Assembly (NCBI RefSeq): GCF_001039355.2
Contig: NW_019775954.1
Location: 4,431 to 66,430 of the forward strand
Direction of reading: 5' to 3'
Source: Lingula anatina
Taxonomy: Eukaryota > Brachiopoda > Lingulata > Lingulida > Lingulidae
DNA length: 62,000 nt
Of this stretch, positions 24,453 to 37,508 are shown in pieces (the stretch's first letter is position 1; each line of letters starts with the position of its first letter). Below the pieces are notes generated by a model that made no database searches, was not told the DNA's origin, and saw only the letters and a program-made list of their open reading frames with translations. The position numbers and the translations under genes are program-made.

Positions 24453-25139
24453 ACTGCCTTTATTTTGGTACACTCCTCAGGAGGTCGAAATTAATGTCAG
24501 TTTCATCACTCTTGTACGAATGTGCAGCAAACGGAAGTGTGTGGAGGTGCGATGAATTCTGATCTTCATTTCATGAAGAGCTGAAATCACCTGTGCACAA
24601 ATTATTGTATTGAATGTATTTTTCTTGATTATATATATCTGGTGCGTAATAAAGTGTTAACTTGCATATACAATGATAGTTTTATAATGATATTTTAAAA
24701 TGAATATTTATCAGAATGGTGTAATGCTGCTTTTGTAACTGTACCGTAAATGCGCCGCATTACATCATTTTAATAATTAATTAAGGGGCCTGTCAAAATT
24801 CATGAAAACTACTAATAGGGCCTACTTTTTACTTCTTCTGCCGCACAATGTACAAATACAGTTGGATTGCACAGCGGGGGCAATGAAAAGCTTTGACACG
24901 CCCCGAATTATGCCTACTATAAAGAATAGGGGTATTTCCTCTGTGTTTTCAGTATCAAAATGAAGCAAGTTTTGCGATTGATTACCATTATGTGATTTAT
25001 TCCTGTTTGGCCTCTCTTTAAACCTAAATATAGCTTGACAGTCCTTAGAACATAAATATAGCTTGACAGTCCACAAATGAACAAGTGAAAATTGTCTCTC
25101 GCTGATTATGTTGGTAGTGTGCTGTTCATAAAAACAACT
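24453..25139. promoter_or_regulatory. ALG2 upstream region
   Basis: The 5' flank of ALG2 on the minus strand. No TATA box is obvious. A 21-bp direct repeat (ATAAATATAGCTTGACAGTC and one more base) occurs twice near 25024 and 25050. No gene is recognised. Confidence 0.35.
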
Positions 25140-25512
25140 AGAAAAGCACTCAGAGAGCGCAGACCTCCGCCAAGGCAGCAAAGTCTCCATCCAATGCCGT
25201 TTCACCCCTAAATTTTCGATATTTTTGATTATTGATTGATTATTGATCCGGATCACCACCAAAAACTAATCATCTCTTCCTTGGCCCACTTCCGACAGTT
25301 CCTGAAAATTTCCTCAAAATCGGTCCATAACTTAGTTTTTTATTATTGATTGATTATTGATCCGGATCACCACCAAAAACTAATAATCTCTTCCTTGGCC
25401 CACTTCTGACAGTTCCTGAAAATTTCATCAAAATCGGTCCATGAATTTGTAGATATGTTGATGACAGTCAAACAAACTGGGGTGAAAACATAACCTCCTT
25501 GGCGGAGGTAAT
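25140..25512. mobile_element. interspersed repeat with CCTCCGCC/GGCGGAGG ends
   Basis: The left end reads AGACCTCCGCCAAGGC and the right end CCTCCTTGGCGGAGGT, which are inverted relative to each other. Internally a segment of about 114 bp is present twice in tandem (from about 25220 and 25334), each copy containing GATCCGGATCACCACCAAAA and a run ending AATCGGTCCAT. Repeats with these ends are widespread in animal genomes, but I cannot assign the superfamily from sequence alone. A 146-codon minus-strand frame across it starts with GTG and is not a gene. Confidence 0.6.
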
Positions 25513-25681
25513 TAAGGATAGGCTACTATAGTATGGGACCACGAGGCTCTAACAACTCAATAAGTACATAACAAATAAGAGATTACCTCCTGCAAATGTT
25601 TTAAGTCTTTGAAAAGCTTCCCACAAAGGTATTCTATCAAAGATTTTCTAATCGAACGTTCCCCGAAAAGTTAGCAATCTA

Positions 25682-27059
25682 GGGTAGACCGGGGCTAAAC
25701 GCCCCCCTTAAGCAAGAAACATCACAATTTTTCCTGCTGAAGGTATAGACCGTTCAAAGTGGGTGTTAACTATGAAGGGCTGACTAGACTACAAACTGAT
25801 ACTAACACTTTTGGAAACAAACAAAAAAAAAACCTTATAGGTACAAAATAGGTAAATTATAAAATCGGCCTTTTTGCCCCATGGCTGGGGCATTACGCCT
25901 CGCACCACGGGGCTAAACGCCCACCGTGGGCGTCTTGCCCCAAACTATAGGCGTTATGCCCCGCCTTTGTACAAAGCAAAATCAAATCAAATCAAATTAT
26001 ATTTCTACGAGACAACTTAGTAAGCCTTTAAAAGCAACATATAATATTTTGGGGTACTGAGATAATAAAAATACCCATCAAATTTATTCAGAATGAGCTG
26101 TAATTCTACTCTTTACGACAGGGCACTGTGATACTTCCAAAATTAAGTTCCTAGTACAGCCACTTGCTTTGGCTTTTCCCCATATAAGTGTTATAACTGA
26201 GGATATACAATAAAAAAAATGCATGAAAGAACACTTCCGCATCTTTTTAGAATTGTTTTTTATTTAAGTGAGTGTCCACGAGAAAACCAAACCAAATGTA
26301 GAAAATGCGGCAAGGTGGGGGTGAACGGATTTACATCATATTTGGTGTGTTTGAACCTTTATATGAACAATATCTGAGACTACAATATTTCCTGAAAAAA
26401 ATCCCTACTTACAGAGATATGGCCAGTGACAATTTGGGGGTATTATCAACCAAAAATTCTTCTGAAAAACAGGGTTATATTGATTGGCCTTAAAGTTTAT
26501 ACAGGTGTCACTAAATGATTTAGTTTGGTGATATATTATAACCTAAAGATAGGGGATTAAAATGATATACACTTTTTTCACTCTCTTCGTTTCCATGGTA
26601 ACAAACCAAGCGTTTTTCTCAGGCTTACAAACCACATGCTTTTAACACCCCCCTTCTATTTTTGACAATATCTTCATCTTCACAGGTCTTTGGGGTAAAG
26701 CGTGTTCAGGACTAACAGATAACTCATTATTCTATNTTTTATACAATCTGACTTCATCGAAACTTGTATGGAGGTCTGATACCATCCTATCTGTCACCAA
26801 CAAAGTTTTTTGAATTCGTGCATTTGGTAGGTGGTGTCACTGATGTTAAGGAAAAGGCTAAATAACAGTAAACAAGGCAAAAATGAACAAATTATCATAA
26901 AATGCTTATTTTTTAGTTTGTGGTCATCTCCGTCATGGAGGATAAGTCTGCTGGAAATCGGAAGTGGACAAAACATCACGAGACGCGTATTTATACGTAA
27001 TACCTGAAAAAAGCGGGTTGGCGTTTGACCCCGACTGGGCGTTTAGCCCCGGTCTACCC
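25682..27059. mobile_element. 1.38-kb non-autonomous DNA transposon with 23-bp perfect TIRs
   Basis: The left end (25682-25704, starting GGGTAGACCGGGGCTAAA) and the right end (27037-27059) are perfect inverted copies over 23 bp. Shorter copies of the same GGGGCTAAACGCCC theme recur inside, in both orientations, at about 25870-25965. The longest internal frame is about 60 codons and shows no transposase motif. I do not see a convincing target-site duplication. The element lies between ALG2 and the peroxidase gene. Confidence 0.8.
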
Positions 27060-27622
27060 CCATGTATTATTCTGCTCAAGAATTGATGCTCGATGCTATA
27101 TATATAATGGCTGATACTGTGTTCAGTCACAAAAAAGAGACCAGTATAGTAGGGCCTAACATCAAACAGTGCTGGCATAAATATGCAACTAGTATATTTA
27201 TGTTCATTGTTCAGTTGGTGTTAAATTCAAAAGCTTAACTTGGTCGTTTTTCATCAACTTTTACTTTTTAAATTCAAATTAATTGCACAGTGATTTGAAA
27301 TTGGTAATGTAATTTTGTTCCATTTTTGAGAAAAAAATCTTGGAATACATTTTTAAAGAAAATGTATTGCACGCGTTTTTTATGATCTGACTAAGCAGGG
27401 GACATTTTATGTTTTATTTCTTTTAAATAAAAGGCATTCTGACGAAAACGATATGAATTGACCTAAAGAAAGAAAAAAGACGAAGTCTGTGGTCAATTAT
27501 ATTTAATTTTTTTTTTTTATTTCTTTGTAATTTAAATAAGACACTTTGATACAAGATGTCAATAAGAAAAACACTGGCTATTTTTTCGAGGCTCGTTTAA
27601 TTCTCATCCAGTATAGACCTTC

Positions 27623-30600
27623 CTATTCTTTCCATGGAGACAAATCAAGTCCTGGCAACGCATTACAGTCCACATATGGATTGCTAAAAACAATAAAAAT
27701 ATATCAGCCCATACATAAACAAATTCATTTAATTCAATAAGAAAAATTATAAAAGTTATTGTCCAGATGCATTTTTCAAGTCGTGTCATATACATATGCG
27801 TAAGTTAAACAGGTAAATATAAGTTAAGTATTTTAACCAGTTTTACAACAGTCTTCAAAATACTGCCTTTCAATAAATACATGGTGATCATCTACTAATG
27901 ACATTGAAATGGAGGGGGCAGAATTTCAAGATATTAAATAAATACCAAGATGTGCAAATGCCTATACAAACCTTTCACCAACGGCTTTCAAAGCCTGTTT
28001 TTGCACCTGTGTGATGCCAGTATTTTCACACATCACTTTGGAAAGCAGGACACCTTTGATGCTCAACAGCTGATCTAAATCAGTAAAACAAACTTTGAGC
28101 TTAGTGAAACTATATCAAAATTACAATCTAACATGGCATTGTGCTCATTATACTGTCATTTGCAACTGAATAAAATCATAGTTCAAAAACAGTGTTTTTT
28201 CACAAACCCGTGACCAACACGTCGATATATAGGCTTGTAGTATACGCCCGGGTTTTCAAAGATGTACTATGTTATTTTTCAGTGCGCTGACATTTTTGAG
28301 GGCTCATAGTCCAAAGGTACACTTCGAGTATTAATGTTGCATGTATATACCAAAAATCTTAATTTTCTGAGGATTTCAACCCGTGTCCCTTAATCAATAG
28401 GGTATACCATATCAAAAACCGTTCACAGATGAGCTCAAGGTAACTAGTTTTTGTGTGTCCCTCATACCAAAGATAGAAACTGGTGAATTTTACTCGTGGC
28501 AGTAAAAATTAGAAATTTAGAACTGGAAAACGAGTTTAGTTGTCGTATTTTTCTCAACAGTTTCGGTTTGGACATACCATTGCCAAAAATCGAATATTTC
28601 TGAAATTCCAGGAAATAACTTTTTCCTTTATAAACGACTTACGCGCCTTGTATGACTTTTTAAAAAGAAAAAGACGAAGTAAAACAGTATAGTTTACCTT
28701 CAGTAAGCCCAGTTTCACCGCTGTGCTGATAAAAGTATCTGTCTCCATATTTGAGTCTGCGAAACTGCTGTCCTATGATGCAACTGAACGTTGGGCCCAG
28801 CAGACCGTCATTCCTTGGGATTTCTGAGACCCCTGCAGTCCACAAGTCTATGTCATCTACGTGTCTGTAAAATAAGGTTAATAATCTAAAAAATCAGTAA
28901 ACTATCCATATTATCATAACACTGGAAATTTCAAATGATAAATGTTTCGCGGATATTCTCAAACTTTTTTAAAGTGACTTTTTAGCTCAACGACTAAATA
29001 ACAATTTAGATTAAAATAATGATAGGTATAATCAGACAAATCGATGAGGTCAAATATACCTGTAAACAGACTGATACAACGTTCTCAACCTCTCAGGAAG
29101 ATCCTGCAATCCATCGAAATCTGTGGCTTTTTCTAATCCACATGCTTCCCGCATGGTGTTATAGGATGGCAGACCATGATCCCGGCCCCTTTGAATATTC
29201 AGTGACACTAAATCAAAACCAGGCATGGCCACTGTGTTTTCGAAAAGATGGTTTGTTACTTCTTCGGTCACTTTGTTATCAACCTTTTGTGGGTGGGTAT
29301 GCAGTAGACCATTGATTATACTCTTAACGCCTCCCTGAAGCGAATCTAGGAGGGCAAAAGGACAGAAGAAATTGTCTCTGAGCCTCAGATTATCAGTATC
29401 AGTTTCTTGGTCAAAGCGGGGAATAAAATTCTGCAAAAGTGAATGACCAAAACGATATGCCGCAGCAGAAAATTCATTTACAACTGTAGGGTTTACGGCG
29501 CTGTTGTAAGTTGAGCGTTGTGCTCCGGGTTTCACTTTCAGTCCATACGTCGTCATTCCACTTTCTCCGAGAATAATGGGCAGGAACTCGTTATATGTAA
29601 TATGCTGCATCATGGCACCAAGAATCCTCCTGGCTTCTTGAAACAATCGTTCATCATTCCACTGAGGATTAAGTTTTGATAGAGCTCTGGCAATTCTGTT
29701 GTGTTCATATAGCCAGGTAGTGTGCATTGCAGTGAGACCAGGCTGTTCATTCACTCTCACGTCACCTGAAAAGAAACATGCGCGGTACTTCAAATGTTTC
29801 AAATGAATCGATAATAATTTATTATAAACGCATCACTTCGCGTCTTTTTTGTCAATTTTTGGTTATATATTTATTTATCTATTTTTAAATCCTTGAGTTT
29901 TTTTCTCTCTTAATCTCTACGTCAGAGTCACACGGTTTTCGTAGCAGGATCCAGAAAAAAATTCAATTAAACCGAGCATCCTAAAAAAAATATCGCCTGT
30001 GCTATGACTAAAGCAAATCAATAAACCCTAATCTGAAAAAAACTCCCCAGCACTTTTTGCCTACCTGCCGCAAAACAGACATCTTTTCCTTCTCGAACTT
30101 GACATTCAAGTTTCTTCTTTTCTTCCGTTTCTGCCCAGGGTAAATATCTGTCACTGTCTGCAGCACGAGACACTTTAAGCAGACCTTTTTAATGGGTAAG
30201 ATAAAATTTTGAAGTCAAAACTACATATAACACATACGCGTAATGTTCGCAAAATTTCAGATGGAACCCCGTTTTTTTAAATAGGTGACTCACCCAGCCT
30301 CTTACGCGCAAAAAAATTGAATGCAAACATTTGAGACTTGTGTTCTTTGATGCGCTTTTCTTTTTTGTTACTAAGAATAGGCAGCACTGTCTAAAATACA
30401 AACAAAGATGATTTAAATACATCATTATGTAAAAATAAATCCATTAAGTTAATTTGCATTTGTACCTCCAGTGAAATTTCTCAGTCTATCAAAGTCCTGG
30501 TCTCCGGAGCCGTAGACATTAGACGCATCTATAAATGCTGTGTTGACGTTAAACTGCTCCCGGTAACCTAATGAGAGAAAGGAAACATCTATCAGATAAT

Positions 30601-33587
30601 AATAACAATAAATATTCCATTTTCATGATCAAATTGCAATGAAAGTTTAATCCCCCCACCCCCCGCAAAAAAAAAGCAAATACTCGTACATGCATTTGTA
30701 TTGATACAAAGCTAAAGATACAAGAATCATGTCATCTTTTACCGTCTATACACAAGAGGCCATGACAAACCTATCCCCTGGTTGTCTTGGTATTGTTTGT
30801 GATTACCATCTCTTCCATATAAAAGGCACTCGATCACTACTCAGTATTTGGTTTCACATCTATGACAGATCCACAAGCAAATACAGCATATTTTTGGTTT
30901 TATGATCTTACCCAGTTCTCGTGAATCTTCAGAAGGTGCAGACCTCACAAAACTCATACAACCCTCTTCAAAGGTAGGGTCAGAACTGTCAATTTTAATG
31001 GGAAGGCATGCTTTGCTAAAAAGAAGAAATGAAAAACAACTTAATTTTGCCTGCTGTAAATAATGTTCATGTCCGAATTACTACTACGTGAAAATTTCAC
31101 ATTGAAAACAAAATATACATACAACTGTATTAATCTATCAACACCAACTTTCAACGCCAACATTTCAGAGGCCTGTCTTATGTTGACACAATTTGAGTTA
31201 TCTATTGCCATTTTAAAATTATTTGGGTTAAATCTAATTGAACCTATACAAAGTTATAATTTGTTTTATTTTTGATAAAGAATATGAAAACGATCTTTTT
31301 TGAAAAAAGTTTTTTTTTTTTTGAAAATCTATAATTTTTTTTTCGAAACCATTTACAGAAAGAAAAAAATTATCACAAGCTGAATCAATATCAATGGAAT
31401 GTGTTGAGAATTTGACTTTTGTGCATTGTGATAATCAAAGCAGCATACCTCTGATTCGACATCTTTGGGCAGCAATGTATGAAGTCGCCATTCTCATCTA
31501 AAATGGACACATATATAATAAAATATACAGAGAACATGAACTTTTGAAAATGAGGTATTCTTATCATATCAATTTGTACATAGGTTAAAAATTATGTTTT
31601 CTTGAACTATCCACTTGTGTATATGTTTGTCTATTTGCCTGAAAAACTATCTGTACAGGAAAGGAAAGGCCACCAATAAAATAAAATAAAGATGTAATTA
31701 AAGCTGATAATACATAAAAACTATAGAAAGCTGTATCTTGTGATCTTTATGTTTTTAAAAATTGTGACAGTTAATTTAGGCAAAACAAAAACTTTAATGA
31801 CAAAAAGACTATTATTACAGAGCTACCGGAAAAATAGACGATTTTAAATTTCAATGAACATTACACTTTTTTAATCAATCGAATTCACTATTTACTTTCC
31901 ACTTAATCAATCAAATTAAATTGATAAGGAGCCCACCTGTCACCGGCAAGGTCAAAGTTATGTCATGATCTAAGAACTGCCCCCACTGCATTACCATCAG
32001 GGAGAGGGCACGGTTGTCCAAGGCGGGTTCGTTACCGGTATGGATGGCAAGGCTGATAGCACGCGGACCAGGTAACTTAAATCTTCGTCGTCTTCCCATG
32101 AAGATCACATCGTCGTCGTCTTGCAGATTGTCATCGTCGTCGTCGTCTTGCTGATTGTCATCGTTGTCGCCCTGCTGATGGTCATCTCTTTTCCCTCTTC
32201 TGAACACGACGCTGAACTTTCTGGGCTTCTTTATCCCTACAGTCAAAGGCATTCTATAGGTTAAGGCTACGCGTTAGACCTCCACAAAGCAAAGGAAATC
32301 TTTCCACAAAATTTCGAGAGTTTTCCGGTTTAATGTCAAGATATTCTCTATTCAAAACCGTTCAGAAATTTTTGATAAAATTCTCATCTCTAAACCTTTT
32401 TCAAGTTTAAAATTTTCTTAAATCTCCAGCCATTTTCTCTATTTAAGTAACACAAAGACAAAGAAAAGTTAGAACTCGAAAACGGGTAAATGAATCTGAA
32501 TTCTGTGATAAGATTTGAACAGAATGTACCTTGATGATGAAGGGGGAAATGTTGGAATGTGTTTTCCTTACGCTGTAACTGCTGTGCACTCAAACCATTT
32601 CATTAACTTTCATGCTTATCTAACTTTCAGGATATGACGTGCGAAGCACGCACTATTTAGAAATAATTATAATTCTTACAAAGTAAAAGAATCTTGCCAA
32701 TGCCTATATGCTTAACATTTATCAAAATGATTTCAATCTATGAATACAAGTTACGTTTTCTGTAAAGTTTACTTATATAATAGGCCTATGCACGAAGACT
32801 CTTTGAAACTCGGTAAAGGCGACGCAAATCAAATATTACGTATTTCCATGAATATTCCTTACACTTATTAACACCTTACCGTCCTCGTATGAAATTGGTC
32901 CCAACCTGTCGAACGCCACCCCGGCACTTCCCCACTCCTTGTTTTCAAGATTGTTACACGTGCCGTCCGCAGTTCGGAACCTGGAATCCTTCGCCGAAGT
33001 GCAGTCCTTCCCCTTTTGACTGTCTTTACTGTCTTTACTGTCTTTGCTTTTCTTGTGAAGTATGGAAAAGTTGGGCCCAGTGGACGAGTCACCTGGTTCA
33101 TTTTTTAACTGACCAGCACCATGCCCACGGTTATTTGATTGTTGTGCCCAAATTATGAGTGGCAAACTGTAATGTTTAAAAAAAGCGCAATTTTGAAATA
33201 TCCAGAATCGGTCTTAGAAGCGTTTGAACATAGCACACAGTTTGAAGCACACTGAATTGAGTCGATCAAATCGGAAATTTGGGGACGATCTGAGTACGAG
33301 GAATGTTTGAGTCTCACCACATCAATAATAACTACGTTACATTTGCCATTCCATGTATTCTGTGCTCAAATACTGGCTCCCTACGACCACTTTTCAACCG
33401 ACAAACCGTCGACACTTTTAGTTTACGTTGTCAAAAAAGAAAATCGCGTGGAAAACACGGTATGCGATTTCATAGCACGCACCCGTTGCAAATGATATTT
33501 AGTTATATTTTAAAGAAAGTACATGTTGAGATGTCGTCTATAAACAGCTCACCTGATAAACAAAAGCAAAACAGCCAATTTCCCCAT
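27623..33587 (-). CDS. secreted animal heme peroxidase (complete, 11 coding exons)
   Basis: Minus-strand exons: 33587-33553, 33166-32880, 32236-31937, 31497-31449, 31015-30912, 30567-30466, 30184-30065, 29765-29060, 28864-28698, 28074-27972, 27683-27623; 2034 nt, 677 residues. The start has an in-frame TAG two codons upstream and a signal peptide [19 protein letters not shown] split by intron 1. The myeloperoxidase/peroxidasin fold is clear: [21 protein letters not shown] (distal Gln194, Asp197, His198), IDASNVYGS (calcium loop), [17 protein letters not shown] (Arg336, Glu339), YRFGHSLLQ (proximal His440), [27 protein letters not shown]. All catalytic residues are present, so it should be an active H2O2-dependent oxidase. 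Gln340 stands where myeloperoxidase has its heme-linked Met. Unusual are three KDS repeats (about residues 40-50) and an Asp-rich insert followed by GRRRR in exon 3. An AATAAA signal lies about 100 bp after the stop. Orthology within the family is undecided. Confidence 0.95.
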
Positions 33588-33679
33588 CTCCTACACTCCC
33601 TTTCTTTCTGATTAAAGAGAACGTAATCTCTTGTGGTGGTCTTTGGTAGTTTCGTCTCCTTCAACCTAAACGGAACATG

Positions 33680-33681
<2 letters not shown>

Positions 33682-33722
<41 letters not shown>
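33682..33722. repeat. (TA)n microsatellite
   Basis: About 41 bp of TA repeats, roughly 95 bp upstream of the peroxidase start codon. Confidence 0.95.
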
Positions 33723-33724
<2 letters not shown>

Positions 33725-36700
33725 AGAAACGACTATAATTTTCAAATGTCTCGGGGTCACTGCTGTCTATCTTGGCTTATCTACATCAGTTTCATAACCT
33801 ATGATGTCATTATATCTATCTCCATAACGTTCCACTTGCAGAGTGACCGGTCAGTCGACCCGACATATTCAACTCCTGTATTTTTTTTATTCTTTGTCTG
33901 TTTAACATGACTTTTTGACAAATCACAGAAATGAGAAAAATTGTGGGAAAAAAGGCAAGAGCAATTTTGCTTTGCAGCCGTTATTTTTATAATCAGTATT
34001 ATTATTATTACTACGGCCCTGACCTGTATGTAGAAAGATTACCCGCTTTACATAACTCGACTACGTACAGATGACCTAAAAGGAGGGCTATCCGACGATC
34101 GAAAAACCAACGAGCCATTAAATAATTATTTGATGGTTCGTTGGTTTTAATTATTATCGTCATTATTATTATCCTCTTCAAATTAGTCGGCTACTTTTTA
34201 ATATGGCAACTAGCGTACAAATGATCTTAAAAGGCGGGTTATCAGACGATCGACAAACTAACGACCAATCAAATCTTCATTTAAAACATCTCAAGGACGT
34301 TGGCATAAAACTTTATATTCTTGTCTGCAATCAGCACTGTTAATTATATGGTTCATTCAGGGTTCAAGTGCAGCATAATAATTTTGATCATTAAAAATTG
34401 ATAACATACCTGGCGACACCTGCAGCCCTTATGTAATCAACGTTTCGTAAGCTTGCAAACGTGATTTTATCAACTTGAAATTAAGTGAACGCATATCATT
34501 TTATTACTTATCTATGAATTATTCATTGCCTTCACACTTTTCTACCATCAGTATTCAACGTATCTTATATCAGTTTCTCAAAACCGCACAATAATAGTAC
34601 AATAACTTTAAATAAGGGAATGAATCGCAATTATAAAACTAATTCACTTTAGTGAATTAGACAATTGACGAGTTGGAAGATATTTGACCAACGCAGACAG
34701 CAAATACTTAATATGCCACATATACAGGTACATTGTTGCTCAAAGATCGGGTCCAGGATTAAATGTATAAAAGAAAAGATATCACCCGTAAAATAAGAGT
34801 TCGTCATCTGATAAGCAGACTGTACGCTTCGAAGTTTTTCTTTTCTCGGAACTTATATTATGAAAATATGTTGTCTTTTCCACTGGGCTCGGGGACTCTC
34901 GCTGAATGCAATCAGATTAACAGATTAAAGTGCCTCTTGATGTTTCCAACACAAGCTGGTGATTAGACGTTAGCAAGAGGCTGACGTCATTCCTTTGCAA
35001 AATTCTCGCTGGACAGAAATGTCCGTATATATCTAGTAAGAAAGCCCTCTGTGACCCCGTGGGCCTGGTAGAGGGTTGACAGAGAACAGTGTGCAGCGAG
35101 GGGAAAGCCCCCTTTACACTTGACGGCGTCCTTTCGGTGTCCCGTAGTACGGCCCCGTTTGAGAATAAAAAATGCTTTACGTGCCGACAACTGGTCTATC
35201 ACTGAGCATTCATTCAATTTCTGCAACCAAAACGATGCTTGTGTCTCTTTTCTACGAGCCACAGCGATGCCAGTTTCATGGTAGCACAAAAGATACAGAA
35301 AGGACGCCGTCCAGTGTACAGGTGGTTTAAAAGCCATTATACGTGACGTGCCTGAACGCCAGTCGTGCTCAAATACCAGTTGTTTGTCACGTTGCAATTT
35401 TGAGGATTTTTTTAAAATAAACAAATTTACTTGCCTTTCTGAGATGCGCACTTGGATTTTACTGGCTAAATACCACTCAGAGGTAAGATGCCAGGGACTG
35501 GCTCAATTAGTAGTAGGCACAATTCCGCTCAAAAGAACGTAGTCCATGCAGTCGATCTGCTTCCCTGGTCAAAACAACCGTTCAACTGTGGTCTAAAGTA
35601 GTAGTCGGCACAGTTATATAGTCATTCATTTGTTGTGATTTAGTTATAATTATCACGTGCGCGTTTTGCCTACGGGGGGGTGGGGGTGGGGGGGTAACGG
35701 CTTGTCATCAAAGAAAAATAATGTAGGCCTATAGCACCGTACTTACTGTTCCCATTTCTATTTCCATTAGACAATCTTTCCTTAACTATATACATCGCTT
35801 ATTGCTGTTTTTATTCTTAAAGGCAATTTATTATCATTTATTATTATTACACACAACTATGTTTATCATCTCAATGAGATATTCAGATGTACACAAATTT
35901 TCGAACAGAACTCACGCTGACTGCCAACAGACTATCATTAACTGTGATGACGTTGGTTTGTCCTAACGAGGACATCAGCTTGTCAAGGGTGGTTTACCTG
36001 AGCGGTGTCGTAACCTGTATGCGGAAGTTTTACCATCAACGGTCACTGTTGTTTCACCGGGGGTTCACCTGAGAAATGTAAATAAGGTAAATCTGACACC
36101 AACCGACACGTGAAGACGCAACGTCGCCACGGTCATTATACTAATCATCTCTTAACAGCAGCCACAATGAGTTCAAATTTAAAATTGACTTAGCCATTTG
36201 GCGCGTAAGCTACAGTGTGTATTATCTCAACTGAATATCTAATAACCTTCGTAAACATTTATATTCTCAAATGCATTACATTATTGGTCAAAAATATAGA
36301 GGGTTCTCTTTCCTTTCATCAACCTCTGCAGAATTTGATGTGTACGTGAAAAATAAGACGTTGGTTGTGGTGAATTAATCGACGCTCTCGTGAAAAAATA
36401 TTCTCTCGTGTCCTGTTGAAATTTCCCTTACAGGATCCTTTGCTCTGAATGTACCAGGTTAAAATGAGGCAACGTGAAGTATTTTTGCCAAAAATAAATA
36501 ATTTTGTGCTTTTACACGCCATATGTGATCAATTGATCTGAGGTTCAAAATTAATAAATTTCATTCGTCTTTCAAAAAGAAACCTAGTTTTTTTAATCAG
36601 ACGAGAAAGTCCAGAACTGATAAACGGTAAAAGATCAAGTGTATTGAAAATAGATATATTAACATGAAAATATATTTCTATCTTTGTAAATGACTTGGAA

Positions 36701-37508
36701 ATTTTATTTTTGGTCCGGTTATTCATTACTTTAGAACCCCGACTTTGTCAATAGCATTATATTATAGTCGAGCAACATCCTCCTATAATTTTCAGAATCT
36801 ATCGGTTTTGTTATCATGTTTTAAAAGTAGGCTAGTTCTAGAAGTATGTCTTTGTTATATTTAGCACAACACAGGTAGGTAAAAAAAATTTAAGGATGCA
36901 GAAAAAAGGGCTTTGATGAAAAATTCCTTGAAACACTGAAAACTCCCTCTTGCCTGATACATCCAAGATAGGACCCATGGAAATGAGTTGGAACCTCGGT
37001 CAAAGAAAGCTATTTTATCAAATCAGTGATGAGAGCAAAAACGTGCTGGCTACAAATACAATCTGCTAATTTAGCTGAAATTTATTTTAGAAAAGCACGT
37101 ATGGCGTGTACACGTGTACATGTATCTATTATCATTCAAATTATCATATTATTGTTTAAATTAACTACACACATTTCTTAATCAAAGATGAAGAAGGTAG
37201 ACACCGAGTACGAAAAACTAGGAAAGCAGGCGAGGAATGCGTCTTCAATGCTCTTCAATAACATGTGCCTGACACAAACCAAGAACTTCTTGCACAAACA
37301 TAGCTGTCTTGGGATACCGGTCAGCCGCCGTATCACATATATTCATGGACAAGGATGTAATTGTAAGATCAGTCCAAGATATCAGTGGGAACATACCACC
37401 GGTGACGGTTTCTTCTGACGCTAGAGTACTAGTTACCGCTTTAATTAAAGATAATGACGATTTCTATCGGGTCGTCGATGACTTGATCTCGCACGTTATC
37501 ACCAGGGC
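33723..37508. other. upstream of peroxidase, no gene recognised
   Basis: No family-recognisable exon. The stretch 34980-35560 is somewhat richer in GC and CpG and has a 154-codon minus-strand frame beginning with GTG, without splice support. A G-rich tract (G7-T-G5-T-G7) lies at 35674-35694. Two overlapping plus-strand frames run through 37188-37535. Confidence 0.4.

Noticed and set aside
24822-25262. 146-codon minus-strand frame
   Set aside because: Starts with GTG and runs into the interspersed repeat at 25140-25512; a by-product of repeat sequence.
34987-35451. 154-codon minus-strand frame
   Set aside because: It begins with GTG rather than ATG, has no family signature and no splice partners; the local GC-richness explains the length.
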